Of a stretch of 64,000 bases of DNA, positions 48,157-58,219 are shown piece by piece. The translations under genes and the position numbers were made by a program. The notes beneath the pieces were generated by a model. That model searched no databases. It saw nothing but the letters and a program-made list of their open reading frames with translations, and was not told the origin of the DNA. The stretch is from G963668185 sp965237445 (GTDB lineage: Bacteria > Chloroflexota > Dehalococcoidia > Lucifugimonadales > G963668185): assembly GCA_965237445.1 (NCBI GenBank), contig OZ250142.1, forward strand, positions 1,922,001-1,986,000, in the 5' to 3' direction. Position 1 is the first letter of the stretch, and each line of letters starts with the position of its first letter.

Positions 48157-48266
48157 CTAGATGCGGTTCAAGTTATTCAATCACCACTGTAGGGACAAGT
48201 AGTACCGGGGAGAGACGGGAGGCAAGCATCGCAATCAGGGAGTTCATACGTGGCCCAGGCCTGACC

Positions 48267-49397
48267 ATGAAGGCGGCCAGGTTGTCGTTGTTGGCAGTAG
48301 TCGGAGTACTTCTAACGCTGCTCATCCTTCTTACTCCACAGGGACGGACCGCGTTCCATACCTCGTTGTTCGTCATGCAGGTGTTGGAGATGCCGGTGCA
48401 GGCCCAGTCCTGGTTTACGGACGAACCGTTGCGGCATAGAGTGCACTTCCCCACGTCCAGCGGCGCGTCTGAGGCGGAAGTGTACCGTCTGCCCGACGGG
48501 AATCCCCGGCCGGCGGTGGTGCTCTCGACGGGAGTTGTCACTAAAGGGTTCAGTGATCCCCGCGTGGTCAACCTGGGCAACGCACTCTCGCGGGCTGGCA
48601 TAGTCGTAATGATCTACTGGTCACCCGAGATGGCGCTGCGCCATCAACTCAACGCCGACGAGCCGGATAAATTGGTATCAGCATACCTCTACCTGGCGGA
48701 GCAGGACTACGTGGACCCGGAACGGGTTGGCATAGGCGGGTTCTCCGCCGGGGCAGCCTTCGCCTTGATTGCCGCTGCCGACCCCCGAATCAGGGACAGG
48801 ATTTCCCTGGTCAACGTCTTTGGCCCATACTTTGATGCGGAGACCCTGCTGCTCCAGGCGACTTCCCGGTCCGTAGTCTACGAAGGAGAGCAGCGTCCGT
48901 GGGAGCCTGACTGGCTCGTCATGCAGGTTCTTGCCACCGAGCTGATTGAGGTCCTGAATAATCCCGAAGAAGCGGCCCTGCTGACTCGCCGCTACGTGGA
49001 CGGCCATACTATCTCATCCGAAAAGTTGGGCGGGCTGTCTTCTCAGGGCAAAGTGATAGTCCGCCTACTGGACGGCGTATCTCTTGAGGAGGCGAAGACC
49101 CTTTATGGACTGCTGCCATCCAGCAAGCGACGGGAACTGGCACAAATCTCCCCGGCCACCTATATCAGTGATGTTCGCGCCAGAGTGCTGGTGCTTCATG
49201 ACTACAACGACAATATGGTGCCGTCCTCCGAATCCAGGCGCTTGATGGAGGCGTTAAAGAGCCGGGGGAATATTCGCTACACCGAGGTTCGATCCTTCGA
49301 CCACGCCACCCCGGATCGCAGCAGCGTGCTGGCTTATCTTGGGGATGCGGCCCGTCTTTACCGGCACATGTACGAGATATTGCGAGTCGCTTCCTGA
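48267..49397 (+). CDS. Membrane-anchored alpha/beta hydrolase
   Basis: 376 residues. N-terminal anchor/signal (LSLLAVVGVLLTLLILLTP). Hydrolase core: VVLSTGVVTKG (oxyanion region), nucleophile elbow GIGGFSAGAAF with Ser160, acid loop VLVLHDYNDNMVP (Asp) and SFDHATPD (His), so the Ser-Asp-His triad is complete. Closest in style to dienelactone-hydrolase/prolyl-oligopeptidase-like esterases; substrate unknown. It is flanked by IS701 and IS5 elements. Confidence 0.8.
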   Translation: MKAARLSLLAVVGVLLTLLILLTPQGRTAFHTSLFVMQVLEMPVQAQSWFTDEPLRHRVHFPTSSGASEAEVYRLPDGNPRPAVVLSTGVVTKGFSDPRVVNLGNALSRAGIVVMIYWSPEMALRHQLNADEPDKLVSAYLYLAEQDYVDPERVGIGGFSAGAAFALIAAADPRIRDRISLVNVFGPYFDAETLLLQATSRSVVYEGEQRPWEPDWLVMQVLATELIEVLNNPEEAALLTRRYVDGHTISSEKLGGLSSQGKVIVRLLDGVSLEEAKTLYGLLPSSKRRELAQISPATYISDVRARVLVLHDYNDNMVPSSESRRLMEALKSRGNIRYTEVRSFDHATPDRSSVLAYLGDAARLYRHMYEILRVAS

Positions 49398-49505
49398 CCG
49401 TCTCGGATTGACCGATGGCCCCTGCAGGGACGACGAGCCGCCAAGCCAACCCTGACGTGACAGAAACCTTGTCCTGTGAGTGAGTGTATCTCGACCTACG
49501 GACTA

Positions 49506-50336
49506 GGGCCTGTTCACACTAACGGGTCTAAATGTTTTATCATTGGCGGATGGAACTCACAGAAGCTCAATACGAACGAATCGCCGCCTACCTGCCCGTC
49601 CAACGAGGCAACGTAAGCATATCGAACCTCCAGGTGCTCAATGCCATCCTGTACGTGGCCGAGCAGGGTTGCAAGTGGCGAGGGTTGCCTCGCCGATTCG
49701 GCAAATGGCACACCATCTACACTCGCATGAACCGCTGGTCCAAGAACGGTGTACTCGACAGGGTATTCGAACACCTGCAACGGGAACAGATAGTGCGTAT
49801 CAAGCTCGAGGCTATTTCGCTAGACAGCACGATCGTCAAGGTACATCCCGACGGCACGGGTGCGTTAAAAAAAACGGACCGCAGGCCATCGGCAAGTCCC
49901 GGGGTGGATGGACCACCAAGATTCATATGGTTGCCGCGGATGCTCGAACAGCAATGACCTTCTCGCTCTCCCCCGGACAAGCTCACGACGCACCGGAGGG
50001 GCGTAAGCTGCTCAGTCGTCTGCGGCCTGTCTGCCCGCCGGGCAGACCGCAGCAAGAGAACCTGCATGTAGTGATGGACCGTGCATACGAGGGGAACGAG
50101 ACACGCCAACTAGCCTTGGAACTGGGGTTCATTCCCGTAGTCCCGCCACTCTCGACACGTGTGGCGCCATGGGATTACGACAAAGAGGTGTACAAGAGAC
50201 GCAACGAAGTCGAGCGCTTGTTCAGACGATTGAAGGGCTTCCGCCGTATCTTCTCTCGCTTCGACAAGCTCGACGCCCTCTTCCTGGGCTTCATACTGTT
50301 GGCTCTCATTTTCGATGCATTAGTGTGAACAGGCCC
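49506..50336 (+). mobile_element. IS5-family (IS427 type) insertion sequence
   Basis: Ends GGGCCTGTTCACACTAA (49506) and, reverse complement, GGGCCTGTTCACACTAATGC (50336) are perfect over 17 bases. Each is bordered by TA (49504-49505; 50337-50338), the target duplication expected for this group. Confidence 0.9.
49532..50328 (+). CDS. IS5/IS427 transposase, two frames joined at an A8 run
   Basis: First frame: MELTEAQYERIAAYLPVQRG, GCKWRGLPRRFGKWHTIYTRMNRW and ISLDSTIVKVHPDG (first Asp). At GCGTTAAAAAAAACGG (49,864-49,880) the ribosome must change frame to read KKNGPQAIGKSRGGWTTKIH, VVMDRAYEG (second Asp) and YKRRNEVERLFRRLKGFRRIFSRFDKLD (Glu). IS427-type elements use such programmed frameshifting, so the element is probably intact. 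Confidence 0.88.
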
Positions 50337-50385
50337 TAGACCGGCATTGGAGAGTCAGACCTGAAGTGAAGTCAACCGTACAGCT

Positions 50386-53003
50386 GTGAAAGATGCAGCT
50401 TCGCAGAGATTCAGTACCTTTCTGGAGAGGCGCTCCGGCTGGATAGTATTCGGGGTTCTCGTAGTAACCCTGCTGCTTGTCATACCTCTCATAGCCCTCG
50501 CGCCGGACGAGCAGGCTTCAACAGAGCCCGGCGGGCCCGTTTTCGACCTGCGCGATCAGGTAGACGAGCGCTTTCCCCCTGCACTCTACGTCCCGACCTA
50601 CATGCTGGAATCTCTCGACGGTCCGGATGGCGACGTCTTGATCCAAGCTGCCCTGTGGGAGCTGTACCAGAATGAGAATACCCTCCGCCGGGCCGACGAA
50701 CGCGGGGAGCTGCGCCCCCCAAGCTGGAGGCCCAGCCTCATTTGTACCGGGGCAACAACCCCAGCACCCAGCACCCCATGCACGGAATCTTCACCGTCGC
50801 CGACGCGGTTCAGGCGGTCCTCGCCGAAATGGGCACTGACCTTGAACGCGCCAGCGACGATGAAGTCAAGCTCGCCCTCCACTACGTGCTTCTCGAGGAC
50901 TCGCCCACATCTAGTCTGCTGAGGTCCTTATCGGAGATGGCCTCGTTCACTCTGGAGGAATCGGAGGACATCGGGCAGTACAGGCGCTGGCGCTCTCCAG
51001 CCATCATTATCTTTGTAATGGCCGAAAACAGCCGGCTGGGCGGGGGACCGCTGACCATAAACATCGGAGGGGACGACACCGCCATACAGAAGGAGCACTT
51101 TGGCCGAAATGTACAGAGAATCCTAAGAGGCGAAGAGCGGAACTATCGACTTTGGGGCGTCGCCATAGACCCAAACCTGGAATCTCAGGATCAGGGACGA
51201 ACTGCCATCCCCTTCATCTTCGCAACCGTGGTGGCCGTTCTGGTGGTAATCGGGATAAGCCTGCGCTCCTGGCGGGTGGTGCTCCTTACAGCCGTCGGAC
51301 TGGCAATGCTCATTGTGTGGCTCAAGGGGATATCCAACCTCATCGGTCTCAAGGCCGGCCTCGTCGTGGAGCTAATCGTGCCTATAGCCATGATCTCCCT
51401 GGGAGTCGACTTCGCCATTCACGCCATTCACCGCTATCGAGAGGAGAGGAGCAGAGGACTTGGACCGCGCATGGCATTGAGAGCGGGATTCGCAGGCGTT
51501 ATGGGTGCGCTGGTGCTTGCTATGCTCACAGACGGAATGGCCTTCTTCTCCAACACTGTTTCAGGCATAGAATCAATAGTTGGGTTTGGAATCGCCGCTG
51601 GTATAGCCGTAATGTCCTCCTTCATTATCATGGGTATATTCGTGCCCCTGGTGTTCATGCGGATGGACGCGCGAAGTGAAACCGGGCAGGCCAACTCTGA
51701 GCCGGTATCCGATCTAGGTCCTTCTGCGAATAGCAGCCAATCCAGCAGGGCTCTGAGCGCCGAGTGGGTTGTGGCGAGACTAGCTCGGAGTTGCTTCATT
51801 GTGCTCCCTGTGGTGGCGGTATTGACCGGGGTAGCCCTGCTTTTCGCCAGCAGGCTAGAGGCGCAGCTGGACGTCAAGGACTTCTTGGATAGCGACTCGG
51901 ACTTCGTGGTTGGACTGGACAAGCTTGACCAGCACGCTGGGGCCACCCAAGGCGAGCCGGGGATCATCTATATAGAGGGCGACCTGTCGTCCAGCGAGTC
52001 TCTTGAGGCACTCAGAGAGCTTCAATCAAAGTTGAAGGCCAACCCCTACGTGGCCAAGGGCGTCGATGGAGAGCCCACTCTATACAGCACGACGGTCTTT
52101 GAGTTGATGGAGCGTCTCATCGGCAGCGAGTACGCCCTTTACCAGGTGGAGCTTGTAACGGAGCAGGCCATCACGGACACGGACGGCGACAAAATGCCGG
52201 ACACCCAGGCCCAGATCAGGGCTGCCTTCGACTACATTGTAGACCGAGGCGTTCCACTGGACGAGTCGACTTTGGCTTTCACGCCATCCCAGGTTCAGGG
52301 GAGCCTATTCCACGATCCCTCCGGACATGACCCCGATGCTCTCCAAATTCGCGTTGGCCTGCCCGGCACCAGGGAGCAATCTTTGGTATCCGGGGCGCGG
52401 CAGGCCGTCGAGGCTGACCTGGAGTTTCTTGACGACGTGCCCTCTATCTCCGCGGCTGGTCTCACCGGCTCAGCCTTAACCAGGGCTGCCTCCCTGGATG
52501 CGGCTGTGCGCTCCCTGCTCATCTCGCTGCCCATTGCCGTGGCGTCCTGCTTCCTGCTGGTGGCGGTGTTCATGCGCTCAGTGCGTTATGCCATCGTGAC
52601 CATTATTCCTATAGGTCTGGTGGTGGCCTGGCTCTATGCGGCAATGTATCTGCTGGGGTTTGACCTCAACTTCGTAACAGCCACCATCGGTGCTGTTTCC
52701 ATTGGAGTTGGCGTAGACTTCTCCATCCACTTCACTCAACGATTCCGAGAAGAGATGGCGCGAGTTGGCGACGGGGTACATGCGATAGAGCGGACAGCTA
52801 GGAGCACGGGTATGGCTCTCATAGCGTCGGCATCCTCGAGTGTGTCCGGCTTCGCAATAATGGGCTTCGCCCCTATGCCTATGTTCTCTGCGTACGGCAT
52901 TCTCACCGCGGTCATGATCTTCATGGCGGCAGCGGCAGCACTGCTTGTGTTGCCCTCCCTCCTCCTCCTGATGACTCCCGAGGGTCGCGAGGTGGCCAGT
53001 TAG
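50386..53003 (+). pseudogene. RND/MMPL-family transporter (one frameshift in a C6 run)
   Basis: About 870 codons if joined. First TM at residues ~20-40 (WIVFGVLVVTLLLVIPLIAL), a large extracytoplasmic loop, then two blocks of TM helices: IPFIFATVVAVLVVIGISL...FAIHAIHRYREE...MGALVLAMLTDGMAFFSN and the second half FVTATIGAVSIGVGVDFSIHFTQRFREE...SSSVSGFAIMGFAPMPM. The D-F-(A/S)-I-H motifs in both halves are the sterol-sensing/MMPL signature. At 50,710 (GCGCCCCCCAAG) the frame shifts; a one-base change in the C-run would restore ELR-PKLEAQPHLYRGNN. Probably an assembly error or a switchable tract rather than old decay, as the rest is clean. Function: export of lipids or hydrophobic compounds (family inference). 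Confidence 0.78.
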
Positions 53004-53194
53004 GCCCTGTCCAGTGCCTCAGGGATTCCCCGGCAGCGGCGCAGGCAGTCTACCTCGCGGCATCCTGATCCGCGCCCAAGGAGTCACTGGTTCCAGAGCC
53101 GGGGCGAGGTTGGACCTGGGTAGAAGGTACATGTAGAGCTTCATCAGGGCCTCATTCGCAGCCCCGGGGCTCTCCGCTCCTGACGTCGTTCACG

Positions 53195-54055
53195 GTGAAG
53201 CTACCGTCGGGCTGCCGTGCTATGATATCTCGCCTGCCGACGATCCTCGCTCCGCTCCTGGAGCCGGTCGCCTCTAAGCCGTTGCGTATCGTCGGTTCGG
53301 GCATGGCCTTCGATGGGATCAACGAGAAGATGCTGTTCTCCAGGGTGCTCGCGATGTTCGGGGTTGTCCTGGTTGTCAACTTCATCACCCGGTTTCAACG
53401 GCGCAGGGCGAGAGCGGCGATGGAAAGGGAAGGGGCGCTGCAACGGGAGCGGACCGAGCTCTCCCAAGCCATTCACGATACGGCCGCCCAGACCGCCTTC
53501 ATGATCGGCCTGGGGATAGACGCGGCCAAACAGGTTGCCGGAGACTCGAATGAGGAGCTCGCCGCCAGGCTCGACGCGACCTCACGGCTTTCCAAGACCG
53601 CCGTCTGGCAGCTGAGACACCCGATAGACATGGGCCGCATATTCGAAGGCAGTGAGTTGGGCTGGACCCTGGACTCGCACGTTGCGACGTTCAGAACCAT
53701 AACGTCGGTGTCGGCGGAGCTGGCTCAGAACGGGGTGGAGCCGCCACTTTCAGTAGAGGTCAGGAGTCTCCTGTTCTCCATAGCCCACAACGCCCTCGCC
53801 AACGCCTTTCGCCATGCCGGGGCGAGCCGGGTGCTGATCGAGCTTGACTTCGGACGGGATGAGCTCAGGCTGTCGGTGTCGGACGACGGGGTGGGACTTC
53901 CCGACGACTACGAGGAGCGGGGCCACGGCTTCGAAAACATGCGGGCGTACGCCGGGCGTCTGGGCGGACGGCTTATCGTCGAACCCAGGGGGTCGGTCGG
54001 GGGCGCGAGCGTGACCTGCGTGATGCCGTTGGCTCGCGAAGAACAGGAGGGATAG
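53195..54055 (+). CDS. Histidine kinase, HisKA_3 type, short N-terminus
   Basis: 286 residues. One TM (VLAMFGVVLVVNFITRF) instead of the six in the paralog at 29.4 kb; the transmitter is otherwise parallel: LSQAIHDTAAQTAFM with His94, LFSIAHNALANAFRHAG, VSDDGVGLPDDY and GHGFENMRAYAGRLGGRL. The sensor part seems lost rather than replaced, since about 190 non-coding bases precede it. It is followed one base later by its response regulator. Confidence 0.88.
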   Translation: MKLPSGCRAMISRLPTILAPLLEPVASKPLRIVGSGMAFDGINEKMLFSRVLAMFGVVLVVNFITRFQRRRARAAMEREGALQRERTELSQAIHDTAAQTAFMIGLGIDAAKQVAGDSNEELAARLDATSRLSKTAVWQLRHPIDMGRIFEGSELGWTLDSHVATFRTITSVSAELAQNGVEPPLSVEVRSLLFSIAHNALANAFRHAGASRVLIELDFGRDELRLSVSDDGVGLPDDYEERGHGFENMRAYAGRLGGRLIVEPRGSVGGASVTCVMPLAREEQEG

Positions 54056-54056
54056 G

Positions 54057-54680
54057 TTGTCAACAGAGTCTCGTCGCATAAGGGTGCTGCTCGCCGACGA
54101 CCATGCGGTCACGCGGGAAGGCCTTCAGGTGATTCTGGAGCGGTCTGAGGAGTTTGAGGTGGTGGGCCAGGCCAGGGACGGAGTGGAGGCGGTGAAGGCG
54201 GCCTCCGAGTTGTCGCCCGACTTGATCGTCATGGATGTCATGATGCCCAAGAAGGACGGCGTGGAGGCGTGCCGGGAGATCATGGAGTCTCTGCCCGAGA
54301 CACGGGTGATCATGCTGACCGCCTCGACGGAGGCGAACGCCGTGATAGAGGCGGTGGCCGCCGGTGCGGCCAGCTACCTTCAGAAGGTGGCCGGGATGGA
54401 CCAGCTCCTGGGCATGATGAAGGGCGCGGCTGCGGGCGAGGGGCGTCTGCCGACCGAGGTGGTGAGGCGGGTCTTCGACAGGATCCGGAGCAGGGCGAAA
54501 TCGAAGGAGGAGGTCGACCTGACCCAGAGGGAGAAGGAGATACTTGTGTCGTTCTGCCGGGGCATGTCATACGTCGCGATTGCGGAGGCAAGGGAAGTCA
54601 AGGTGGTTACAATCCGAAACGCCATCTACACCATTCAGGTGAAGCTGGGCGTCCACTCGAAGCAGGAAGTCGTGGTGTGA
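54057..54680 (+). CDS. Response regulator, NarL/LuxR family, ending at a premature TGA
   Basis: 207 residues from TTG 54057 (AGGAGGG about 8 bases upstream; one base after the kinase stop). Receiver: D14-D15, phospho-acceptor D60 (LIVMDVMMP), Thr (VIMLTAST) and Lys (SYLQKV). LuxR HTH: LTQREKEILVSFCRGMSYVAIAEAREVKVVTIRNAIYTIQVKLGVHSKQEVVV. It stops at TGA where the paralog at 30.7 kb has Trp; the same frame continues AVRNGLLDD, identical to the paralog. The lost tail lies beyond the HTH, so DNA binding may survive. Confidence 0.88.
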   Translation: MSTESRRIRVLLADDHAVTREGLQVILERSEEFEVVGQARDGVEAVKAASELSPDLIVMDVMMPKKDGVEACREIMESLPETRVIMLTASTEANAVIEAVAAGAASYLQKVAGMDQLLGMMKGAAAGEGRLPTEVVRRVFDRIRSRAKSKEEVDLTQREKEILVSFCRGMSYVAIAEAREVKVVTIRNAIYTIQVKLGVHSKQEVVV

Positions 54681-55080
54681 GCCGTGCGGAACGGGCTGCT
54701 GGATGACTGACCACGCAGGCTGGTTTCGGGGGAATGGCGCGGGCCGGGACACCCTGGGTATTTGGACGCGGTGCGCACCACAAGTGAAGAACCTCCCCGA
54801 TAAATTGAGTGACGACGCAGACAACCCCCGCCTACACCTGCACAGAGCCTTGCATCGGCTACCCATGTCGAAGGGGGCCTCGCAGGGAGAGGCAGATGCG
54901 TAGTAGTTCGGGATAGCGTGACGCTCCTTACTTTCCTCCGCACCGCCAGATTACAGTACAGGAATCGAGAGGCCCCGGTGCGTTGACAGGCTGCCGAGCC
55001 ACATCTCAAAGACGGTGGTATCTACCGTATGCGTTGGTGGGCCGGAGCGTACCGAATTGCGAACTTTCCGGTGGGAGGTT
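54681..55080. other. Spacer between response regulator and IS3
   Basis: First 30 bases are the untranslated tail of the regulator frame. No other gene or repeat seen. Confidence 0.4.
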
Positions 55081-55110
55081 TTGACCTGCCCCCAAGCCTT
55101 GTACCATTCG

Positions 55111-55980
55111 TCATGTTAGTCGAACGAGGATCGGAGCGGGGGCTGCAGTTAGATAGGTCTCTGGCGCCGGCGGCCTGTATCCAAGCGAGCTGTGTGGCCT
55201 GATCTGGTTGTAGGTCTGCCTGTACTGCTCCGTCAGCACTCTCACCTCAAGCAACGTGTAGAAGACCTCCCTGTCGAGCAACTCATCCCTCAGCTTCCCG
55301 TTGAAGCTCTCTATGTACCCGTTCTCCCATGGAGACCCAGGCTCGATGTACAGCGCCCTTGCTCCCACTCTCCCAAGCCACTCTCGCACCGCCCTGGCTG
55401 TGAACTCTGGCCCGTTGTCTGACCTGATGTGATCGGGAACTCCCCTGGTCATCATCAGCTCGGCCAACGTCTCGATTACGTCGGCCGATCGTATCCGGCG
55501 GTCAGCCCTGATCGCCAGACACTCCCTGCTGTACTCGTCCATTACCGTCAACAGTCGCACTACCCTCCCGTCATGGGTCCTGATCTGAACGAAGTCGTAT
55601 GCCCACACATGCCCTGGCCACTCCGGCCGCAACCGCACGCACGATCCGTCATTGAGCCACAGCCGCCCTCTCTTCGGCTGCCTGGCAGGCACCTTCAGCC
55701 CTTCCCGACGCCATATCCTCTCCACACGCTTGTGGTTCACATGCCAACCACGATGCTGCAGAAGGGCGGTGATGCGCCGGTAGCCGTACCTGCCGAATCG
55801 ACTGGCCAACTCCACGATCTCTTCGGTCAGCAACTGCTCATCCTCAACGGCAATGGGCTCATAGCGCTGTGTGGACCTGGAGTGGCCGAGCACCCGGCAG
55901 GCTCGCCGCTCAGAGACACCGAGGGATTGCCGGACATGATCGACACACTCGCGGCGGCGGGCAGGGCTTAGAAGTTTCCC
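55111..55980 (-). CDS. IS3 transposase OrfB (second type)
   Basis: HTH_21 region (ELASRFGRYGYRRITALLQHRGWHVNHKRVERIWRREGLKVPARQPKRGR) and integrase core: HVWAYDFVQIRTHDGRVVRLLTVMDEYSREC (Asp), IRSDNGPEFTARAVREWLG (Asp), SPWENGYIESFNGKLRDELLDREVF (Glu), ending RPHSSLGYRPPAPE. Its frame continues upstream (KLLSPARRRECVDHVRQSLG) into the end of orfA, so it is made by -1 frameshifting near 55,970; an ATG at 55893 would give a shorter form. Intact DDE triad. Confidence 0.88.
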   Translation of the reverse strand, partial: GKLLSPARRRECVDHVRQSLGVSERRACRVLGHSRSTQRYEPIAVEDEQLLTEEIVELASRFGRYGYRRITALLQHRGWHVNHKRVERIWRREGLKVPARQPKRGRLWLNDGSCVRLRPEWPGHVWAYDFVQIRTHDGRVVRLLTVMDEYSRECLAIRADRRIRSADVIETLAELMMTRGVPDHIRSDNGPEFTARAVREWLGRVGARALYIEPGSPWENGYIESFNGKLRDELLDREVFYTLLEVRVLTEQYRQTYNQIRPHSSLGYRPPAPETYLTAAPAPILVRLT

Positions 55981-56246
55981 TCAGCCGCCTCCCTGAGTAT
56001 CTGGTTGTCCAGGGTGAGGTCGGCCACCGCCCTCTTCAGTCGGCCGTTCTCAGACTCCAGGAGCTTGAGTCGCCTGGCCTGGTCAATCTTGAGTCCACCG
56101 TACTCGGAACGCCACCGGTAGAAGGTCTGTTCGGTCACTCCGATGCCACGGGCAGCTCCGGCCACAGTGCTGCCCTGGGCTATTGCCACCTCAGCCTCTT
56201 GAAGCTTGTAGATCACCTGCTCCGGCGTGTGTCTTCTCCTGACCAT
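55968..56246 (-). CDS. IS3 transposase OrfA (second type)
   Basis: 92 residues. HTH YTPEQ-like RHTPEQVIYKLQEAEVAIAQGSTVAGAARGIGVTEQTFYRWRSEYGG and zipper LKLLESENGRLKRAVADLTLDNQILREA. It precedes orfB. The element's ends both carry GGGGGCAGGTCAA in the same orientation (56,246-56,275 and 55,085-55,110), which is unusual for an IS3 and is discussed under findings. Confidence 0.88.
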   Translation of the reverse strand: MVRRRHTPEQVIYKLQEAEVAIAQGSTVAGAARGIGVTEQTFYRWRSEYGGLKIDQARRLKLLESENGRLKRAVADLTLDNQILREAAEGNF

Positions 56247-57433
56247 CTTGACCTGCCCCCATTGTTTGTACCAGTCGCTATGTTAGAGCCACCAGTGCTT
56301 GGAGATGCCCCCATCTTTGTACCAACCTCAGTGTTAGTTTCTCGGCTCATCGAACAATCGCCGCGGTCTTCAGGGCGAAGGTTTCCGGGGCGAGGTTCCT
56401 CAGTGCGCCATGGGGCCGTTCGCCATTGTAGTACTTCCGCCAATGTGGATTCACATTTCAAGCGCAACACCTGATTCAGAAGGATCTCTGCTGGAGTTTT
56501 GTAGTTGAGGCATTTGCGTGGAGTATTGTTGTAGGCCTGAAGCAAGTGAGTGAACTGTGCGTCCGCCAACGCGGTCAGGTCCGTTTTGCGAGGCAGGGTT
56601 CGTCTCAACCGGCCGATGGCGTTCTCGATGCCCCCTTTCTGCCAGGGAGAGCGAACATCACAGAAGAAGGTCTCGATACCAAGATTGTGGAGTCGGTAGT
56701 GGAGAGCGAATTCGGTCCCGTTGTCGAAGGCAACCGTGCGTCGCCACTGGGGCGGGAACTGTTCGAGCAGGTGCGACATGGCGTCGGCAATGGGGCCGGA
56801 AGCCTTGCCAGGAGGTCTGACGGCAATGAGGATACGGGAGTGGCGTTCGTGCATGGCCAGCACGGCATGTCCATAGGTTCTGAACAGCATCAGGTCTGCC
56901 TCCCAGTGGCCGGGAGTCCTGCGGTCTGCGGCGCTTTTGGGACGCTCGGCGATGGGACGGCGCAAGGCGATGAAGGAGGCAGGGCTGCCTCCTTTGCGGC
57001 CCCTCCAGCCGCGCTTCGACTTGGCGCGAGGCAGGTAGTGCCTCCACCCATAGTCCTGTGTACGCGCAAGCTGACCGTAAATGAACCTGTAGATGCTCTC
57101 GTGAGATATGACCACTTGGCCGGTTTCCAACCTGAGCCGACCGGCAACCTGCTCGGGCGACCAGCCCTGTTGGAGGCATGAGAGCACCCGTGCCCGCAGA
57201 GCATCGTCCCGCTCCATACGTGAGCCTCGCCACCGGCGGGCACGTGCCTGCTGGTGGGCATACACCGGCTTGTATCCACCGGTTCGTGACCCATTGCGCT
57301 TCAGCTCCCGAGCCACTGTCGATGGCGAGCGATCCAGACCTGCAGCGATTTGCCGGATCGATCGACCCTCGGCTTGTAGGCGGGCAACTTCACATCGCTC
57401 TTCAATGGTGACATGTCCATAATGCTTTCCCAT
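56213..57433 (-). CDS. IS30 family transposase, reading out of the element
   Basis: N-terminal HTH (MGKHYGHVTIEERCEVARLQ, then RSIRQIAAGLDRSPSTVARELKRN) and DDE core: GHWEADLMLF (Asp), VAFDNGTEFALHYRL (Asp) and SPWQKGGIENAIGRLRRTLPRKTDL (Glu), ending AYNNTPRKCLNYKTPAEILLNQVLRLKCES. The element's own 3' end provides no stop, so the frame runs through the inverted repeat into the interrupted IS3 for about 75 further codons, to 56213 at the start of the next orfA. The transposase portion itself is complete. Confidence 0.9.
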   Translation of the reverse strand: MGKHYGHVTIEERCEVARLQAEGRSIRQIAAGLDRSPSTVARELKRNGSRTGGYKPVYAHQQARARRWRGSRMERDDALRARVLSCLQQGWSPEQVAGRLRLETGQVVISHESIYRFIYGQLARTQDYGWRHYLPRAKSKRGWRGRKGGSPASFIALRRPIAERPKSAADRRTPGHWEADLMLFRTYGHAVLAMHERHSRILIAVRPPGKASGPIADAMSHLLEQFPPQWRRTVAFDNGTEFALHYRLHNLGIETFFCDVRSPWQKGGIENAIGRLRRTLPRKTDLTALADAQFTHLLQAYNNTPRKCLNYKTPAEILLNQVLRLKCESTLAEVLQWRTAPWRTEEPRPGNLRPEDRGDCSMSRETNTEVGTKMGASPSTGGSNIATGTNNGGRSRWSGEDTRRSR

Positions 57434-57477
57434 GACAACACCTTAACGAGGTGTTGCACTTCGTTTGTGTATTTAGA
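56445..57477 (-). mobile_element. IS30-family insertion sequence inside IS3 copy 2
   Basis: It splits the IS3 orfB at the KIED|W codon. The rest of orfB (YYNGERPHGALRNLAPETFALKTAA) lies on the far side at 56,345-56,440. CAAT is duplicated at both borders (56441-56444 and 57478-57481). Both ends share AAGYGCAACACCT at the same distance from the tip. Confidence 0.85.
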
Positions 57478-57481
57478 CAAT

Positions 57482-58219
57482 CCTCGATCTTCTCCTGCGC
57501 ATCAGCCAACGACAGGAACCAATTTTCGTTCAGACACTCTGCCCGCAGCCGGGCGTTGAATGACTCAATCATCGCGTTGTCAGTTGGCTTGCCGGGCCTG
57601 CTGAAGTCCAGCTTAACCCCGTTGAGATAAGCCCACTGGTCCATCGCCCTTGACGTGAACTCCGGGCCGTTGTCCATGGCTATCGTCTTGGGCTTCCTCC
57701 CGTGCTGTGCCAGCGAGGCTAACGCATCAACCACACGCCGGCCTCCGAGGCTCCCGTCTACCAGGATCGCAGGACTCTCACGACTAAAGTGATCCACTAT
57801 CGTTAACACCCGAATCCGCCTGCCGTCGAACAGCTCGTCGCTCATGAAGTCCATCGCCCAGCGCTCGTCGCGTCTCTACGCCGCAACCCTGGCCTCCCTC
57901 CTCCGGGCGGACACGTGCCGCCTGGGCCTCTTCGGCCGCATCCGCAGTCCCTCCAAACTGTAGAGTCTGTAAACCCTCTTGTGGTTCACCTGCCAGCCCT
58001 CCCTTCTCAGCAGCACGTGGATGCGCCGGTACCCGTAGCTCACCCTCGACGCCGCGAGGTCCCTGATCCTCATCCTCAGGGCCGCCTGCTCAGCGGCCAC
58101 GCTCTCGTACCTACAGGTGGAGCGACCGAACGTGAGCACCTCGCACGTCCGGCGCTCACTCGAGCCGTAGGCAACCTGAAGATACCTGGCGTGGTCCCTC
58201 ATCTGAGCAGGCCCTATGG
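57482..58219 (-). pseudogene. IS3 transposase OrfB, copy 2 (TAG and IS30 insertion)
   Basis: Begins at the A6G slippery site and reads as the intact copy at 39.8 kb until TAG at 57876-57878, where the intact copy has TCG (Ser) in AASRRDERW. The same frame then continues MDFMSDELFDGRRIRVL...AMDNGPEF...ECLNENWFLSLADAQEKIED up to the IS30 border. Inactive by two independent lesions. Confidence 0.88.
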
